Origin: Platycnemis pennipes
Taxonomy: Eukaryota > Arthropoda > Insecta > Odonata > Platycnemididae
DNA: 64,000 bases
Direction of reading: 5' to 3'
Assembly (NCBI GenBank): GCA_933228895.1
Contig: OW121846.1
Coordinates: forward strand, 45,836,107 to 45,900,106
This document shows, piece after piece, positions 46,307 to 56,636 of this stretch (position 1 is its first letter; every line of letters starts with the position of its first letter). The notes under the pieces are model-generated. The model was not told where the DNA came from, did no database searches, and was given only the letters and a program-made list of their open reading frames with translations. The translations under genes and the position numbers were made by a program.

Positions 46307-48263
46307 GTGAGTGATTTCAACTGGCTGAGTGCCAATACCACATATATTTTGTGCTCTTACTTTTATTTCACTTACTTCCACAACTAAATGAAATGTCTTG
46401 CCAATTTACATATTGCCTTGGGAAAGAATTAAAGATGTATTAACTTCACTGTGATAGCTAAATGAAACCAATTATGGTTTCAACTAGTGGCACCCAAGAA
46501 AGTCAACCATTTGGGGAACATTGTGTGTTACTATAATTAAAAATAAACATATTTTAAGGTTGAAAATATCTTTCATTTTCGTTTAGTACATTTTTGCTTG
46601 TTTCTTATTGTGAGATCTTTTTAGGTAAAACAATCTTAATGAGCACTTTTTTAAATACTTTTGGTAAAAAACCCTCGAGTATCATTCTCCATTGCTTGGA
46701 TTCTGTGAAAATTTACAGCACTCTTTGTTATGAATATGTTTTCTGATAAAAAATTTTGACATTAATATTCTGGAGTAAAACCTATTTATGCTACTTAAAC
46801 ATACAGGATGAGTGACATTTTAATTATTTTAATGTGCATTTGGGGAAAATCTTTAAATTTCCGGCCACAGACTGATGAATCTGACATACTGCTTTTTTCC
46901 TTATATTCTAAGGGCTGATACATTGGCTCACTTGAACAGTAACAAGAACATGTAATGCGTGGGAGGGAATTTCTATGAAATTTCAATCATTTTGAAGTTG
47001 TTCCTCTATTTCTCCCTTCATTGGTTAGATTGCAATAATGTGACCATCACTCTTGTCATAGATTCCGCAGTTGCTGCAGTCCAGAATGTATCCCAAGCCT
47101 CTGCAAACTACCTGCAAGAAATAGCAGCTCCCCCAGTTGTTGAGAAGGTTGTGTCATCCACTGAGTGGGAGGAGTCACCTATGACATTGGGGTCACCTTC
47201 TGGAATTCCCTCGTCCTCTCTCTCCCCTTCCTCCAACTCCGAAAACTCTATCACAGGCAGTGATACAGAGTCATCCAAGCAAAGGAAGGGCACTCAGAAT
47301 GTTGTGGAGGAAGTTGTGCCAGTGGTTGCTACATCTGTGAGGGAGCAGAGGGGTACCAAGAAGGATGTTCCTGTGCCAACTCCCTCAGCTCGCACTAATA
47401 CCTCAGATGATGTGCCTTCATTATCAACCCCAATGGCCCGAGGAGTTATCACTTCATCATTGTATGACCCGGGCTTTGATATTGCTGCCACCCAGTTGTG
47501 CCAGGATGCTGGCAGTGGTATGCAGCTCCTAGTGTTGGTGACATCAGCGCCACGTCATGCCGATGCCCGGATGGCAATCCGGCAGACCTGGGGCCATTTT
47601 GGGATTCGGAGGGACATGAGTGTGGGGTTTCTCGTGGCGAATTCCAAAGACAGTGAGACCCGTAGTCTGTTGGATGCTGAGTCAGCCTTATATTCTGATA
47701 TCGTTCGAGCCAAGTTTGTGGACTCATACGTGAACCTTACCCTAAAGACTGTTTCAATGTTTGAGTGGGTTGACACATATTGCCCTAAAGTTCACTTTGT
47801 TTTAAAGACAGATGATGACATGTTCATAAATGTGCCTCGACTTCTTAGTTTTATTAGAAAACATGCTGGAGATAAAAGGACAATATATGGCCGGCTTGCT
47901 AAGAAATGGAAGCCGATAAGAAACAAGAAATCAAAATATTATGTTTCCCCTCAGCAGTATAAACCAGCTGTGTTCCCTGACTTCACCACTGGACCAGCAT
48001 ACCTGTTAACAAGTGATACTATACATGACCTATACGTGACTGCCTTAAATAGGACTTACCTTCACCTAGAAGATGTGTATGCCACAGGAATAGTGGCTCA
48101 GGACATAAAGATCAAACGTATTCATGCAAATGAGTTCATGAACAAACGAATATTGTTTCATGCTTGCAGTATTCAGAAAGGGATAAGTATTCACATGGTG
48201 AAATATCCAGAACAATTTGACTTGTGGAAAAAGCTTTTGGATGGCAGGGCTAAGTGCAAATAG
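46183..48263 (+). CDS. beta-1,3-galactosyltransferase family (GT31) enzyme, two coding exons
   Basis: Predicted Golgi type II glycosyltransferase that adds galactose or GlcNAc in beta-1,3 linkage from a UDP-sugar; the acceptor cannot be told from sequence. Exon 46183-46306 starts MASMRKRGRQ and has a membrane anchor at about residues 12-29. It ends in GTGAGT and joins in phase 1 to 47029-48263, after TTCATTGGTTAG; the joined frame gives about 452 residues. Residues 42-190 are a Ser/Thr/Pro/Val-rich stem. The Galactosyl_T domain covers about 206-440, with IRQTW (224-228), the metal-binding KTDDDMF (300-306), FTTGPAYLLT (359-368) and EDVYATG (388-394). NXS/T sites lie at about 44, 60, 164, 276 and 381. 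A second acceptor ending at 47061 keeps the frame and would drop 11 residues. The frame stays open upstream of the ATG to a splice acceptor at 46130, so an upstream exon exists and a longer N-terminus is possible. Orthology to a named family member is not resolved. Confidence 0.9.
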
Positions 48264-48762
48264 AATGTCTCTTCTGCAATATTTGTACTGCATATTCAAA
48301 ATAATTTGGTACCAAAAAGGTATTAGATTGATCACTGGATGGCTTCCAATCCAATGTGCATGGTGAATCAGTAATCAGCTGTGATTAATGAGTTGTAATA
48401 ACTCAGCAACTACATTCCTCAAGGACAATTTTTGTGACCCCATGGCTTATGAGCTTCATGAAGGTAATATTTTTGTTGGACGAATGTAAATTCCATGAAA
48501 TTATTTGAAATTCATGGAGACGCTGCAGAAAATTTTGGTTTCAAGGCAAAATGGGCATATGGCCAAAGAAATATCTCAGTGTATTTTTCTTTAAATATAT
48601 TTTTTCATGAATGTGTATTTTTAATGGAAATTGAAAAAAATATTTCATTAAATTGTGTGTATTAAAGCAAGTTGAGTCCTTTAAACCTAATGGGTGCTGG
48701 AACCAAGTTGAAGGGGAATGTGACAACTCAAGGCTTTTTTAATCTTAACTGCATGAAATGTG

Positions 48763-49010
48763 TTAACCCTTTGCGGTCCAACGTCAAGCCTGGCTCGACA
48801 GGCCTAGCTCTAGCAGCAGGTCCAACGTCGAGTTGAGCTCGACATCAGATGGCACTGCGATTATGCACATTTTACGTAAGGTGCTGCTATCTTAGGTCAC
48901 TTTTGTGAACTTCTAGTACCTTATGAAGCCTTTTCACCTATTTTGCAAATAGTATTTCTTTCGGCTACTACTTGAATTCCACAAAAAAAAATTGGACCGC
49001 AAAGGGTTAA
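48763..49010. mobile_element. piggyBac-type MITE, copy 1 (TTAA target site)
   Basis: The element is bounded by TTAA on both sides, with terminal inverted repeats CCCTTTGCGGTCCAA and its complement TTGGACCGCAAAGGG. The 240-bp interior contains GGCTCGACAGGCCTAGC, is non-coding and is nearly the same as the copy at 50585. TTAA targets with CCC-starting repeats are the signature of piggyBac-mobilised elements. It lies just downstream of the galactosyltransferase gene and may supply part of its 3' UTR. Confidence 0.88.
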
Positions 49011-50190
49011 TATGATGCAATAAGTATTTTAATAACCTTAGGTCTAAAAATTTTCTCGCATTTGATTTTCTTTCATTTTGGGGCATTATAACTAATGATA
49101 CAGGCATTTTAAACTCATGTTTTGTCTTTCTTTGATTATTAACCCATAGCATATTTAACAGGAAATAACATCACATATATCAATTTCATTGAACAAGTGA
49201 ATTCAATGTGTAGCAGTCTCAACTAAATGTTTAAAAAAAAATACTACATACCTACAGTTATCATAATGCAAAGCCCAACCTACGGCAAAAAAACACATGG
49301 CATACTTGTAAGCAATTGTCTGCTATATTTTATAATATGAATTTGAAGATTTGAGTAGCACTACTGTAAAAGTAATTTTTTCATGTCACCAGCTAATTAT
49401 CAATCAATCAAAACTTCAAAACATATATTATTTGATCATTTTAAAGCTTTATTGAAACATTTTCAATTTCAAGGCTGCCATATTTTTAGGTATTGGAATC
49501 TTCAGCCACAGCTGTATGGAACTATGGTACCAATCCACAGTCGTCGATGATTTATGTACCACTTAAGTTATTCCAATTCAGTTTTTCTTCAGAAGTTAGG
49601 TGTTCATTGTTTACACCTCTTGATTGGAATTAACTGTGGGATATATGATGCTGTTTTCTTTTATTCCTCTGCTGTAATACTAGAATATCTGATAATGAGC
49701 CTGTAAAAAATTAATTTTTTTCATTATAGGGGATTTCATATCCTTTAATGCACTAAAGCCTGTAGCCTGGAGATAGCTAATGGTGATAGATCAACACTTA
49801 TCTTGTCAGCTGTAACTCATATCAATTCTCATATTTTCTTATTCTCATATCTACCATAAATTTAGACTTTCAGAATTTTCTGTAAACAATAGTACTTGAT
49901 GTAAAGAATAATCTCCAAGTTGCTATGGGCACCTTGGTGATTTGTTGAGAATGATGATAATGCATTATGCCATGAGGCATTTGCAGCATGCATGTTCTGA
50001 CTCAATGCGATCTTGTGCTCCCATCGAAGTTGCTGTATTTCTTGCTGACTCGATACGTGCTCTTTTTATTTTGACATTCTAAATGTTTTATTTGGTTTAA
50101 AATCTAAATACATAAATAGGAAGGATTCAATGGTTAGCAAATGGAGACTTTGAAAATTGAAGTAGGTTGAGAAAATGACTGACATGAATT
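49011..50190. other. downstream of the galactosyltransferase gene, nothing recognised
   Basis: May include the 3' UTR of the galactosyltransferase gene; no single polyadenylation signal stands out. Confidence 0.35.
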
Positions 50191-50584
50191 CCTTGTGAGA
50201 AAAATTCCAACTCAACCCAGCTGTGAATTTAACCAACTGGTTTTGGTAGCCTACCTTCTTTTTGAAACATCCAACCGGGTTTGGTAGCTGAACAGAATTC
50301 CTACTGGACTCAACTGGGTTTAGTAGGCAACCGTAAGCCCACTGTAATCAGTTGGGTTCAGTAGCCAACTGACATTTATGAGTAGAGACATGATGTCAAG
50401 ATAGCATTAAAACAGTACCTCCACAAGTCCTGACAGTTAACACTAATTAATTGAGTCGAACCTCATAAGAATTCTAATTTAAATTAATACCATGGGACAG
50501 ATTATGGTTTGTGTAAAATTTGGAAATACAGACCTCAAGAGTGACTTCATGGAGGTAAATGCAGTATAAATTATCCAGCAATAC

Positions 50585-50830
50585 TTAACCCTTTGTGGTC
50601 CAAGGTCGAGGCTGGCTCGACAGGCCTAGCTCTAGCAGCATGTCCAACATCGACTTGAGCTCGACATCAGATGGTGCTGCGATTATGCACATTATATGTA
50701 AGGTGCTGCTATCTTATGTCACTTTTGTGAACTTCTAGTACCTTATGAATTCTTTTCACCTATTTTGCAAATAGTATTTCTTTCTGCTACTACTTGAATT
50801 CCACAAAAAAATTGGACTGCAAAGGGTTAA
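50585..50830. mobile_element. piggyBac-type MITE, copy 2 (TTAA target site)
   Basis: Same orientation and layout as the copy at 48763: TTAA, CCCTTTGTGGTCCAA, the GGCTCGACAGGCCTAGC interior, TTGGACTGCAAAGGG, TTAA. It differs by a modest number of substitutions. It is inserted in the left half of the CAACTGGGTTTAGTAG word element. Confidence 0.88.
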
Positions 50831-51572
50831 CCAGGTAGGTACATCATTTCAAATTATGAAATGAATATGAAGGGACCATAATTTATGAACCACTTGTTTT
50901 TCTATTCCTCTTATAATTATTTTCATTGGCACACTCTACTTTTGCTGGCAGAATTTAATGTGGCAGCAATCCCTGATGAACATACTACACAATACCCCCA
51001 CAGCTACCTATTTTGAGGATTTGATCTTCCAACTCCCTCCGCCTAATCCTTGTTTAGCAAAGAGTTGAAGACTTTAGTAGGCTACTTCCCATGTAGCACA
51101 GACGGTTGGGCCAACGTTGGGAAACGGTGCCACGGCTGGGGAACGATTCGGTTACTTTACGACTGTTGGGCCAACGTTGGGTAACGGTGCCATTCGCACG
51201 GTTATTTATGAATCGTTGGGCCAACGTTGGGTAATGGGGCCAATCGCACGGTTATTTATAATCCGTTGGGCCAACGTTGGGAGATGGTGTAAGGGGACTG
51301 CCTGATTACAGCGCAGCCAAGCTGGATATTATCTCACTTAGCAATTCTCACCTACATGGCGTTTGTTATCCAAGAGTTTTAGCTGAGATGTAGTGAATCC
51401 GTAAGGAACAACTCTGAATAATGACCCTTTAAGTACTAATTTTTTTATGCACCTATTTGCACGTTTCTCTTCATCCATCCTCTATTATTGGATTTTTACG
51501 CATCCATTGCATAGCTTCCCTCCCTCGTTGACCTAACGAGGGAGTATTCCATTCAACGAACCTACTGTGCTA

Positions 51573-51605
51573 ATGTATATACATTATATGTATATACATT
51601 ATATG
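51573..51605. repeat. short tandem repeat of ATGTATATACATTAT
   Basis: Just over two units of a 15-base, partly palindromic AT-rich word inside the 51.1-52.4 kb TIR element. Confidence 0.7.
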
Positions 51606-51631
51606 TTTATCACTGTCATCATTAGTACCCA

Positions 51632-51830
51632 CATAGCACAAAATATCTACTAGATATCTACAGCATATCTTCAATGTCTTAAATGTCTTAAATGTTTACA
51701 AGATGCTTGGAAGATATCATAGACATCTCCTAAATCTGAAAATTTTATTTTTTAATCATCTGATATGGATTCAAATGTCACATTCATCTCATATCCATTC
51801 AAATGGATATCCATGAATGGATGCTTTTTC
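51632..51830. repeat. possible third palindromic-word segment (AGATATCT word) inside the TIR element
   Basis: CCCACATAGCACA at 51635 resembles the CCCATGTAGCACA terminus. It is followed by variants of AGATATCT (TACTAGATATCTAC, GGAAGATATCAT) and, further on, ATGGATATCCAT. No matching right end was found, so this may be one end of a nested element or decayed interior. Confidence 0.35.
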
Positions 51831-53399
51831 TCAGTCTCTCGTAGACGGTATTGGACTTGGAGAAAATACTGGTCCGCTCGCCGGGAAACATGTTCTCAGC
51901 ATTGTTGAGGAAACTCTTATTTATCTCTCCTGGAGTTGAAAGAGTATCAGTTATGTATATTTACAATGGTCATGCTCATTTTTAACCAGAAAATGGTTAT
52001 TAGGGAAACGTTTTTATGGCGCAAATTATCCGTGTCACCCTTTTAGTAAAGTTAATAATCACAAACGACTTAATGCCAACCAGCAGCTGTATATATATGG
52101 CATCCCAGTCGAATGCCTGTAATCGGAAAATGTGTCAGGTCGCCCTGACATACACATACACATGCGTGAAATGTAGGTTGTTAGGTAGGTGTATCTGTAG
52201 TATACAAGGTACAACTAGTCATCGAGTGAGAATCTGGTTCATTTCCCTATTTTTCAATTTTGTTCCGTTGGGGAACAGTTGGGCTAATGGTTGGGGAACA
52301 GTTGGACCAACGGTTGGGGAACAGTTGGCAAAATGGACATAAATAACGGTTGGCCAACCATTGCACCTAACCGTTCCCCAACGTTGGCCCAACCGTCTGT
52401 GCTACATGGGTTGAACTGTGTACAGTAGCAACAGGTTGGAATGGCAGAGTGTTCAGTAGAGTAGAGTTGGTTACGGTAGTAGATAACTTTTTTACAGATG
52501 ATTACAGATGGATTCAATAGGAATACTCAACTAAACCTAGTAGAAAATTCTACCTGGGAATTATGGGTAGGAGGAGTCTCCCCTCTAACCATCTGCTTCT
52601 CTTTCCTCATGTGCCTGATGTCAACATTATAGGTACTTACCCCCTAGCACAGTATTCACCATCTCCACATTCGATGCCAGTTGGCATCATCAATAATTAA
52701 TTCATCAAAATCTGAAATACATGGAATTGGTACTTCTGCAATGAAGCAATTAACTCTCGAACATTCAAAAGTATTTAAAATTATGTAAATGCACGGGTAG
52801 AAATATAGGAATAACTACGCTCAAATACACTTGGTGTCACATGTTTAATTACACAGAGAGCCAGAAGCTAGAACATGACATAACGGTACCAACCACACAC
52901 AGAATAAAACAGTTTACCAATAAAGTGGAAACATGCTGTTGCCAACCTAAAAAAATTCAAATTGGTAGGAGCCCATGTTTTAAAAAATAAAAAAGAAAAT
53001 TTTTAATGGCATCCCCATTTACCTCATAGGAATTAGGTACATAAGTCACATAGGATATATTTTGCACATAAGGACAGTCTGCCTTGCTCCAACCAATTGT
53101 TTTGATTGAATCTTTCCTCATTTTCTTTTTCCATATCTTAATTCAACACAGCATCACTATTGTATTTCATCATGCTACTGTGAGAATGTTGATGACAGAG
53201 AAGAAAAAGATTTTCTGGGCTTGTTTGCATGATACATGAGAGAGAAGACTTGCCAGAAGATTTAAAAAAAAACTATAATAATATCTATTAATGGAGAAAA
53301 GGATAGTAAGGGAATGCAAAGGCTGTAAGACTGTTAATTTCATTCCATGTTGTTCTTAGAATAATCAGCTAAAATTTGAATAAAATAGCAAATTTAATT

Positions 53400-53800
53400 C
53401 TGTGGGAGATGAACTTGGATTTATGGAGGGGGAGTTCAAGCAGGGATTTCAGAGATGATATACATGTATAGCGGAACTATAAACTAAGAATATATTCTGG
53501 ATGTTTAGCTGGCTTTGAAAAGGCATTTCTTTGGATTATTGGAAAATTTAATGGAAACATTGCAAAAGGTAAAAGTAGATTGGATAAAGAAGAGTCTGGT
53601 CCAAATTTTATAGATGACCCAGAAGGTGCAAAGCAGAGTAGTGGATTGCTAATTAGATTGATTGGTCATATTAGGTTAGACAGGGTTGTCCATTGTAACC
53701 AGTCATTTTTAGCATGTGCCTATTTAAAGTAAATGGTAAAAGAAGCATGGAAGGGGCTTGTTACAAGAGTACAGTTACAGAAATTTTGAATAAATGCTAG
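53400..53800 (+). mobile_element. decayed LINE reverse-transcriptase fragment
   Basis: Short pieces in shifting frames read AGFEKAF (53510-53530), LMETLQKVKVDW-like text near 53550-53580, and RQGCPL.PVIFSMCLFKVNG (about 53678-53735). RQGCPLSP followed by F-x-x-x-L is the thumb-side motif of LINE polymerases. Upstream GDELGFMEG resembles the usual E-QFGFR-G block. It looks like a different LINE from the 58 kb copy and is heavily mutated. Confidence 0.6.
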
Positions 53801-53945
53801 TCAGCCATTCAACCAAATGCCAAATGCACTAGATGCATAATTGAGCAGTCCAAAGAAAATTCAATGCATATCGTCCAAAAGAAAAATACCCTAGTAGCAC
53901 ATAAGATGCTGAGCACATGCTCAAGGCATTTTCATTATGCTCAAG

Positions 53946-53985
53946 GACACACACCTTTATGGTGGCTTGCAGGGTATTATGTAGA
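53946..53985 (-). repeat. copy of the CTGCAAGCCACC repeat inside a word element
   Basis: The complement of ACACACCTTTATGGTGGCTT and GCAGGGTATTATGTAGAGG matches the 33981 copy closely, without its right half. Confidence 0.55.
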
Positions 53986-54922
53986 GGAAGGAAACATTTT
54001 GGAATCTAATTGTGAGCATACGATGAAAATGTTTTCATGTCATTTTAGGAGCCACTCATTTTGTAACATGAAGTTCACATATTTCTGGCATATGTTAGAA
54101 AAACATGCTCAAAATATTTTGATGTTATGTGCTCAACATATTTCTAGCATATGTTCATAAATTATGTCTAAAACATTTTGATGGAAATAGCTCATTGTTT
54201 TTTGATAAATATGTTTATTTATGCGTTTGCATAACTCTAGTCTACAACTTACAGTTTTGAGTTGAGATTACCAGAGTCCACTATCGTACTATCAGTCTTG
54301 CTATGATAACTGATCATACCAATATCCATCATCATCCCACTTAAATTCCTCCGTATGTTCATGGTTTTCCATTTTCTACTAATTAGACCTAAATTAATGA
54401 TAATGATAGCAAATAACCATGTTGTATGTTCATAATTGTGCCGATGGTGTCTATTTAGTTTTCCATGGGAGGGGTTAACAACCAGCATTGCAAATGAAAT
54501 GCCAACATTGCAATGCAGAGCGGCAGTGAATTATGTTGAGAAATGAATGTGGGAGTTAGTCAGAGTAAGCTCCTTGATAAAATGCATTTTAAACTGTTGG
54601 TTTCCACGGCAGCTTAATTTAATAATGGGATGATCATCCTATAATCATCGATGACTATGTTCGAGCATTCAGGGGATTCAGGTACGGCGAGTAAATTTAT
54701 GTAATTGAAACTAGATTTTTGAAGAAAAGTCATCAATATGACATTCTTTTTAATAACCCTTCCAATGGTTTTCATTGGATTCCTGCCTCAAGTAGTAGCG
54801 ACAATTCTTTTTCTTCTTTCATATATGTGACATATATATGTCGTATATGATATTCTGACATATCATTGTTCATATCATATGTTATATTATTACCATACTT
54901 GATATTTTGGAATGAGCTAACA

Positions 54923-54969
54923 AGGACATTATTCAAATATATTTATATAATATATTTGAATAATGTCCT
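54923..54969. repeat. hairpin, 20-bp arms and 7-base loop
   Basis: AGGACATTATTCAAATATAT, seven bases, then the exact complement. It lies in an AT-rich stretch inside the ATGCTGAGCAT word element, and a degenerate echo (TATTTATATAATATTTCAAA) follows at once. Confidence 0.85.
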
Positions 54970-55088
54970 ATATTTATATAATATTTCAAATATATATTAA
55001 ACTATAGTTCATATGTGAATGAGAATATGTTGGAATTGTTGATTAACCTTAGTGCAGTGACGAATGTTGAAACAATTTAAAAGAACTT

Positions 55089-55260
55089 CCCGTGTTAAAA
55101 AATCCCCATTGCATGTCCTTATAATGCATTGGCAATGGGGAAACATAAAATCCCTATAGGGAATTTAATTTCCCTATAGGTGTCCCTATAGGGAATGCCA
55201 ATTCCCTATAAGGAATTCTATGTCCCTATTAAGATTTTCTGTGGGGAATTTTTAACAGGG
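55089..55260. mobile_element. 172-bp element with CCC(G)TGTTAAAAA ends and TCCCTATAGGGA word array
   Basis: The left end is CCCGTGTTAAAAAATCCCCA and the right end, read inward, is CCCTGTTAAAAATTCCCCA, giving imperfect terminal inverted repeats of about 20 bases. The interior is four to five variants of the palindrome TCCCTATAGGGA joined by short AT-rich links, some with AATTCCCTATAAGGAATT symmetry. There is no coding capacity. It is a non-autonomous element of the same design as its larger neighbours, nested in the 53.9-56.0 kb element. Confidence 0.7.
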
Positions 55261-56636
55261 TCCTCTCAGGAAAATGTAGTTACATTACTGAGACGAGAGT
55301 GGATTAACAGTACCTTTGGTTATATAATATGCAGAACAAATAAAATTAAAGTTGTGCTGTTGGTGCTGCACAAAAGCGATCTCAATTCTATCTATTCTCA
55401 TGTCGTCTGCTGTCATACTGGTTTTCTTTGAGAAGACGTGTGGTATGTTGAAACGTATGTTTTATGCGGTATGGATCATCAAGTGAATGAAATAATTAAA
55501 TTTAGGAGGAATACATAGTTGTATTTTGCATCTAACTTTAAGATGAAATATGGTCGGAGCAACGATTGAAAGTCTGTCACATCTTGTGCTGAAGTAAATT
55601 TATTAGGATGAAGACAAGTCCGGAAGGCTAGTTAAATGGAAGAAAACCAAACTCCAATATTTGAGTTAAAAACTGACCGTAGCAAAATGGTACATTTTTG
55701 ACTGAAATACCAGTATTAAAGTTCAAATTTCTTCCATTAAATTAGCTTTTCGGACTTTTCTTCCTCCGATAAAATGACCCTGAACGGCAATAGATTATAT
55801 ATGCTACAAAACATATTTGAAATATGCTCAACATATTTTCAAAAATGTTTTTAGCACATTTCTAGCATATGATTACCCAGAAATTTGTGCGTGCTCAGTA
55901 TATGCTAGAAACATTTTCAACATGTTGAACACCTATTTAACAAAAATATGCTCAGCATATTGTGAGCATTAATTGTGTTTCTTGCGTAATGTAATGAGAT
56001 TTTCCAGAAAAAAGGGCTTATTTAATAATGAATGTGAGTTTTTGCTGTTAACATAATATCGTATAATTGCCATAGATGACATTTTAATCCTTCCATCTGC
56101 CCTAATTTGAATTAACCCTTTAACCACAATAAATGATTTAAATATTTCTCTCTGAATGTGCCAAAAATCAACAACAAATTAAAAGCTTATATTTTGGCAA
56201 CTTTACTTTACTGTAATGCTATAAAAGTTTGAGTTGTTTTGTTCTTTAATTGTTTTATTTCCTTTTTAAACCAATTTTTTATTTTAGTAAATATAATGTT
56301 ATTTTGAATTTTGGCAGAAAAACAACAAAATGTGTTATTTTTTGAGCTCTTTGGGTCACCATATGCATGTTGCAGTCACCATATCAAAATATTCATTCAG
56401 ATATATCCCAATGCTGCAGCAAAAGATTTTAAGTTTCTTTGGCTGCATTTCACAGAATAAATTGACTTAAGCTTGAATAAAACAGTTAGGTCAATATTTT
56501 AATTGTGTATGTATAAGGTGTTTGGTACATAATACCTTCAATTCATCAGTGGCATACATATAACGAGAAAATAAATTCAACTTAATTATTCAACATCAAC
56601 ATGATTTTCAGTCATTTCTTTTAATGACCTTAGCAT

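Larger units (their letters stand above)
51088..52410. mobile_element. non-autonomous DNA transposon with 41-bp TIRs and CCAACGTTGG palindrome arrays
   Basis: The ends are inverted copies of one another. Starting CCCATGTAGCACAGACGG, they match over 41 bases with one mismatch. Inside the left end the 16-mer GTTGGGCCAACGTTGG recurs at 51105, 51165, 51215 and 51265 (periods 60, 50, 50). Inside the right end GGTTGGGGAACAGTTGG recurs about three times (52266-52330), followed by an inverted GGTTGGCCAACC-like palindrome. No transposase frame is visible in its 1.3 kb; frames found here are repeat translations. A TT dinucleotide flanks both ends and may be the target duplication. It sits inside another element of similar design. 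Confidence 0.85.
50191..52557. mobile_element. candidate palindromic-word element (CAACTGGGTTTAGTAG word), split by two later insertions
   Basis: At 50205-50385 four variants of a CCAACTGGGTTTGGTAGC-like word occur, partly self-complementary. At 52522-52557 the complement of the same word reappears (CTCAACTAAACCTAGTAG), ending in CTACCTGGG. Reading inward from both ends gives CC, then about ten bases with GT.GAA/GTAGAA, then TTC..ACT, which is a weak terminal inverted repeat. The piggyBac-type MITE (50585-50830) and the TIR element (51088-52410) lie between. Removing them leaves about 0.8 kb. The exact ends are inference. Confidence 0.45.
53888..55986. mobile_element. candidate palindromic-word element (ATGCTGAGCAT word), about 2.1 kb
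   Basis: The left end starts CCCTAGTAGCACATAAGATG and is followed by words such as GATGCTGAGCACATGCTCA. Related words (ACATGCTCAAAATAT, TGCTCAACATATTTCTAGCA) continue to about 54180. The array resumes at 55806-55975 with ATATGCTCAGCATAT and ends near CTTGCG at 55986. The complement of that end (AAGAAACACAATTAATGCTC) lines up loosely with the left end. The interior holds the small element at 55089-55260 and a conserved repeat at 53946. The boundary on the right is uncertain. Confidence 0.5.

Noticed and set aside
46795..46986. Using the Met at 46959 as the start of the galactosyltransferase
   Set aside because: The region before 47029 looks like intron with a polypyrimidine tract, while the upstream exon at 46183 supplies a proper signal anchor in the right phase.
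47294..47776. Antisense frames across the galactosyltransferase exon
   Set aside because: Shadow frames of the real coding strand.
51105..51280. Regularly spaced 16-mer repeats resembling a CRISPR array
   Set aside because: Only four units, the links are themselves similar, and the array lies inside a TIR transposon of a eukaryotic genome.
51117..51305. Open frame with repeated MGNGAT/VGQRW-like peptide
   Set aside because: It is a translation of the tandem GTTGGGCCAACGTTGG units.
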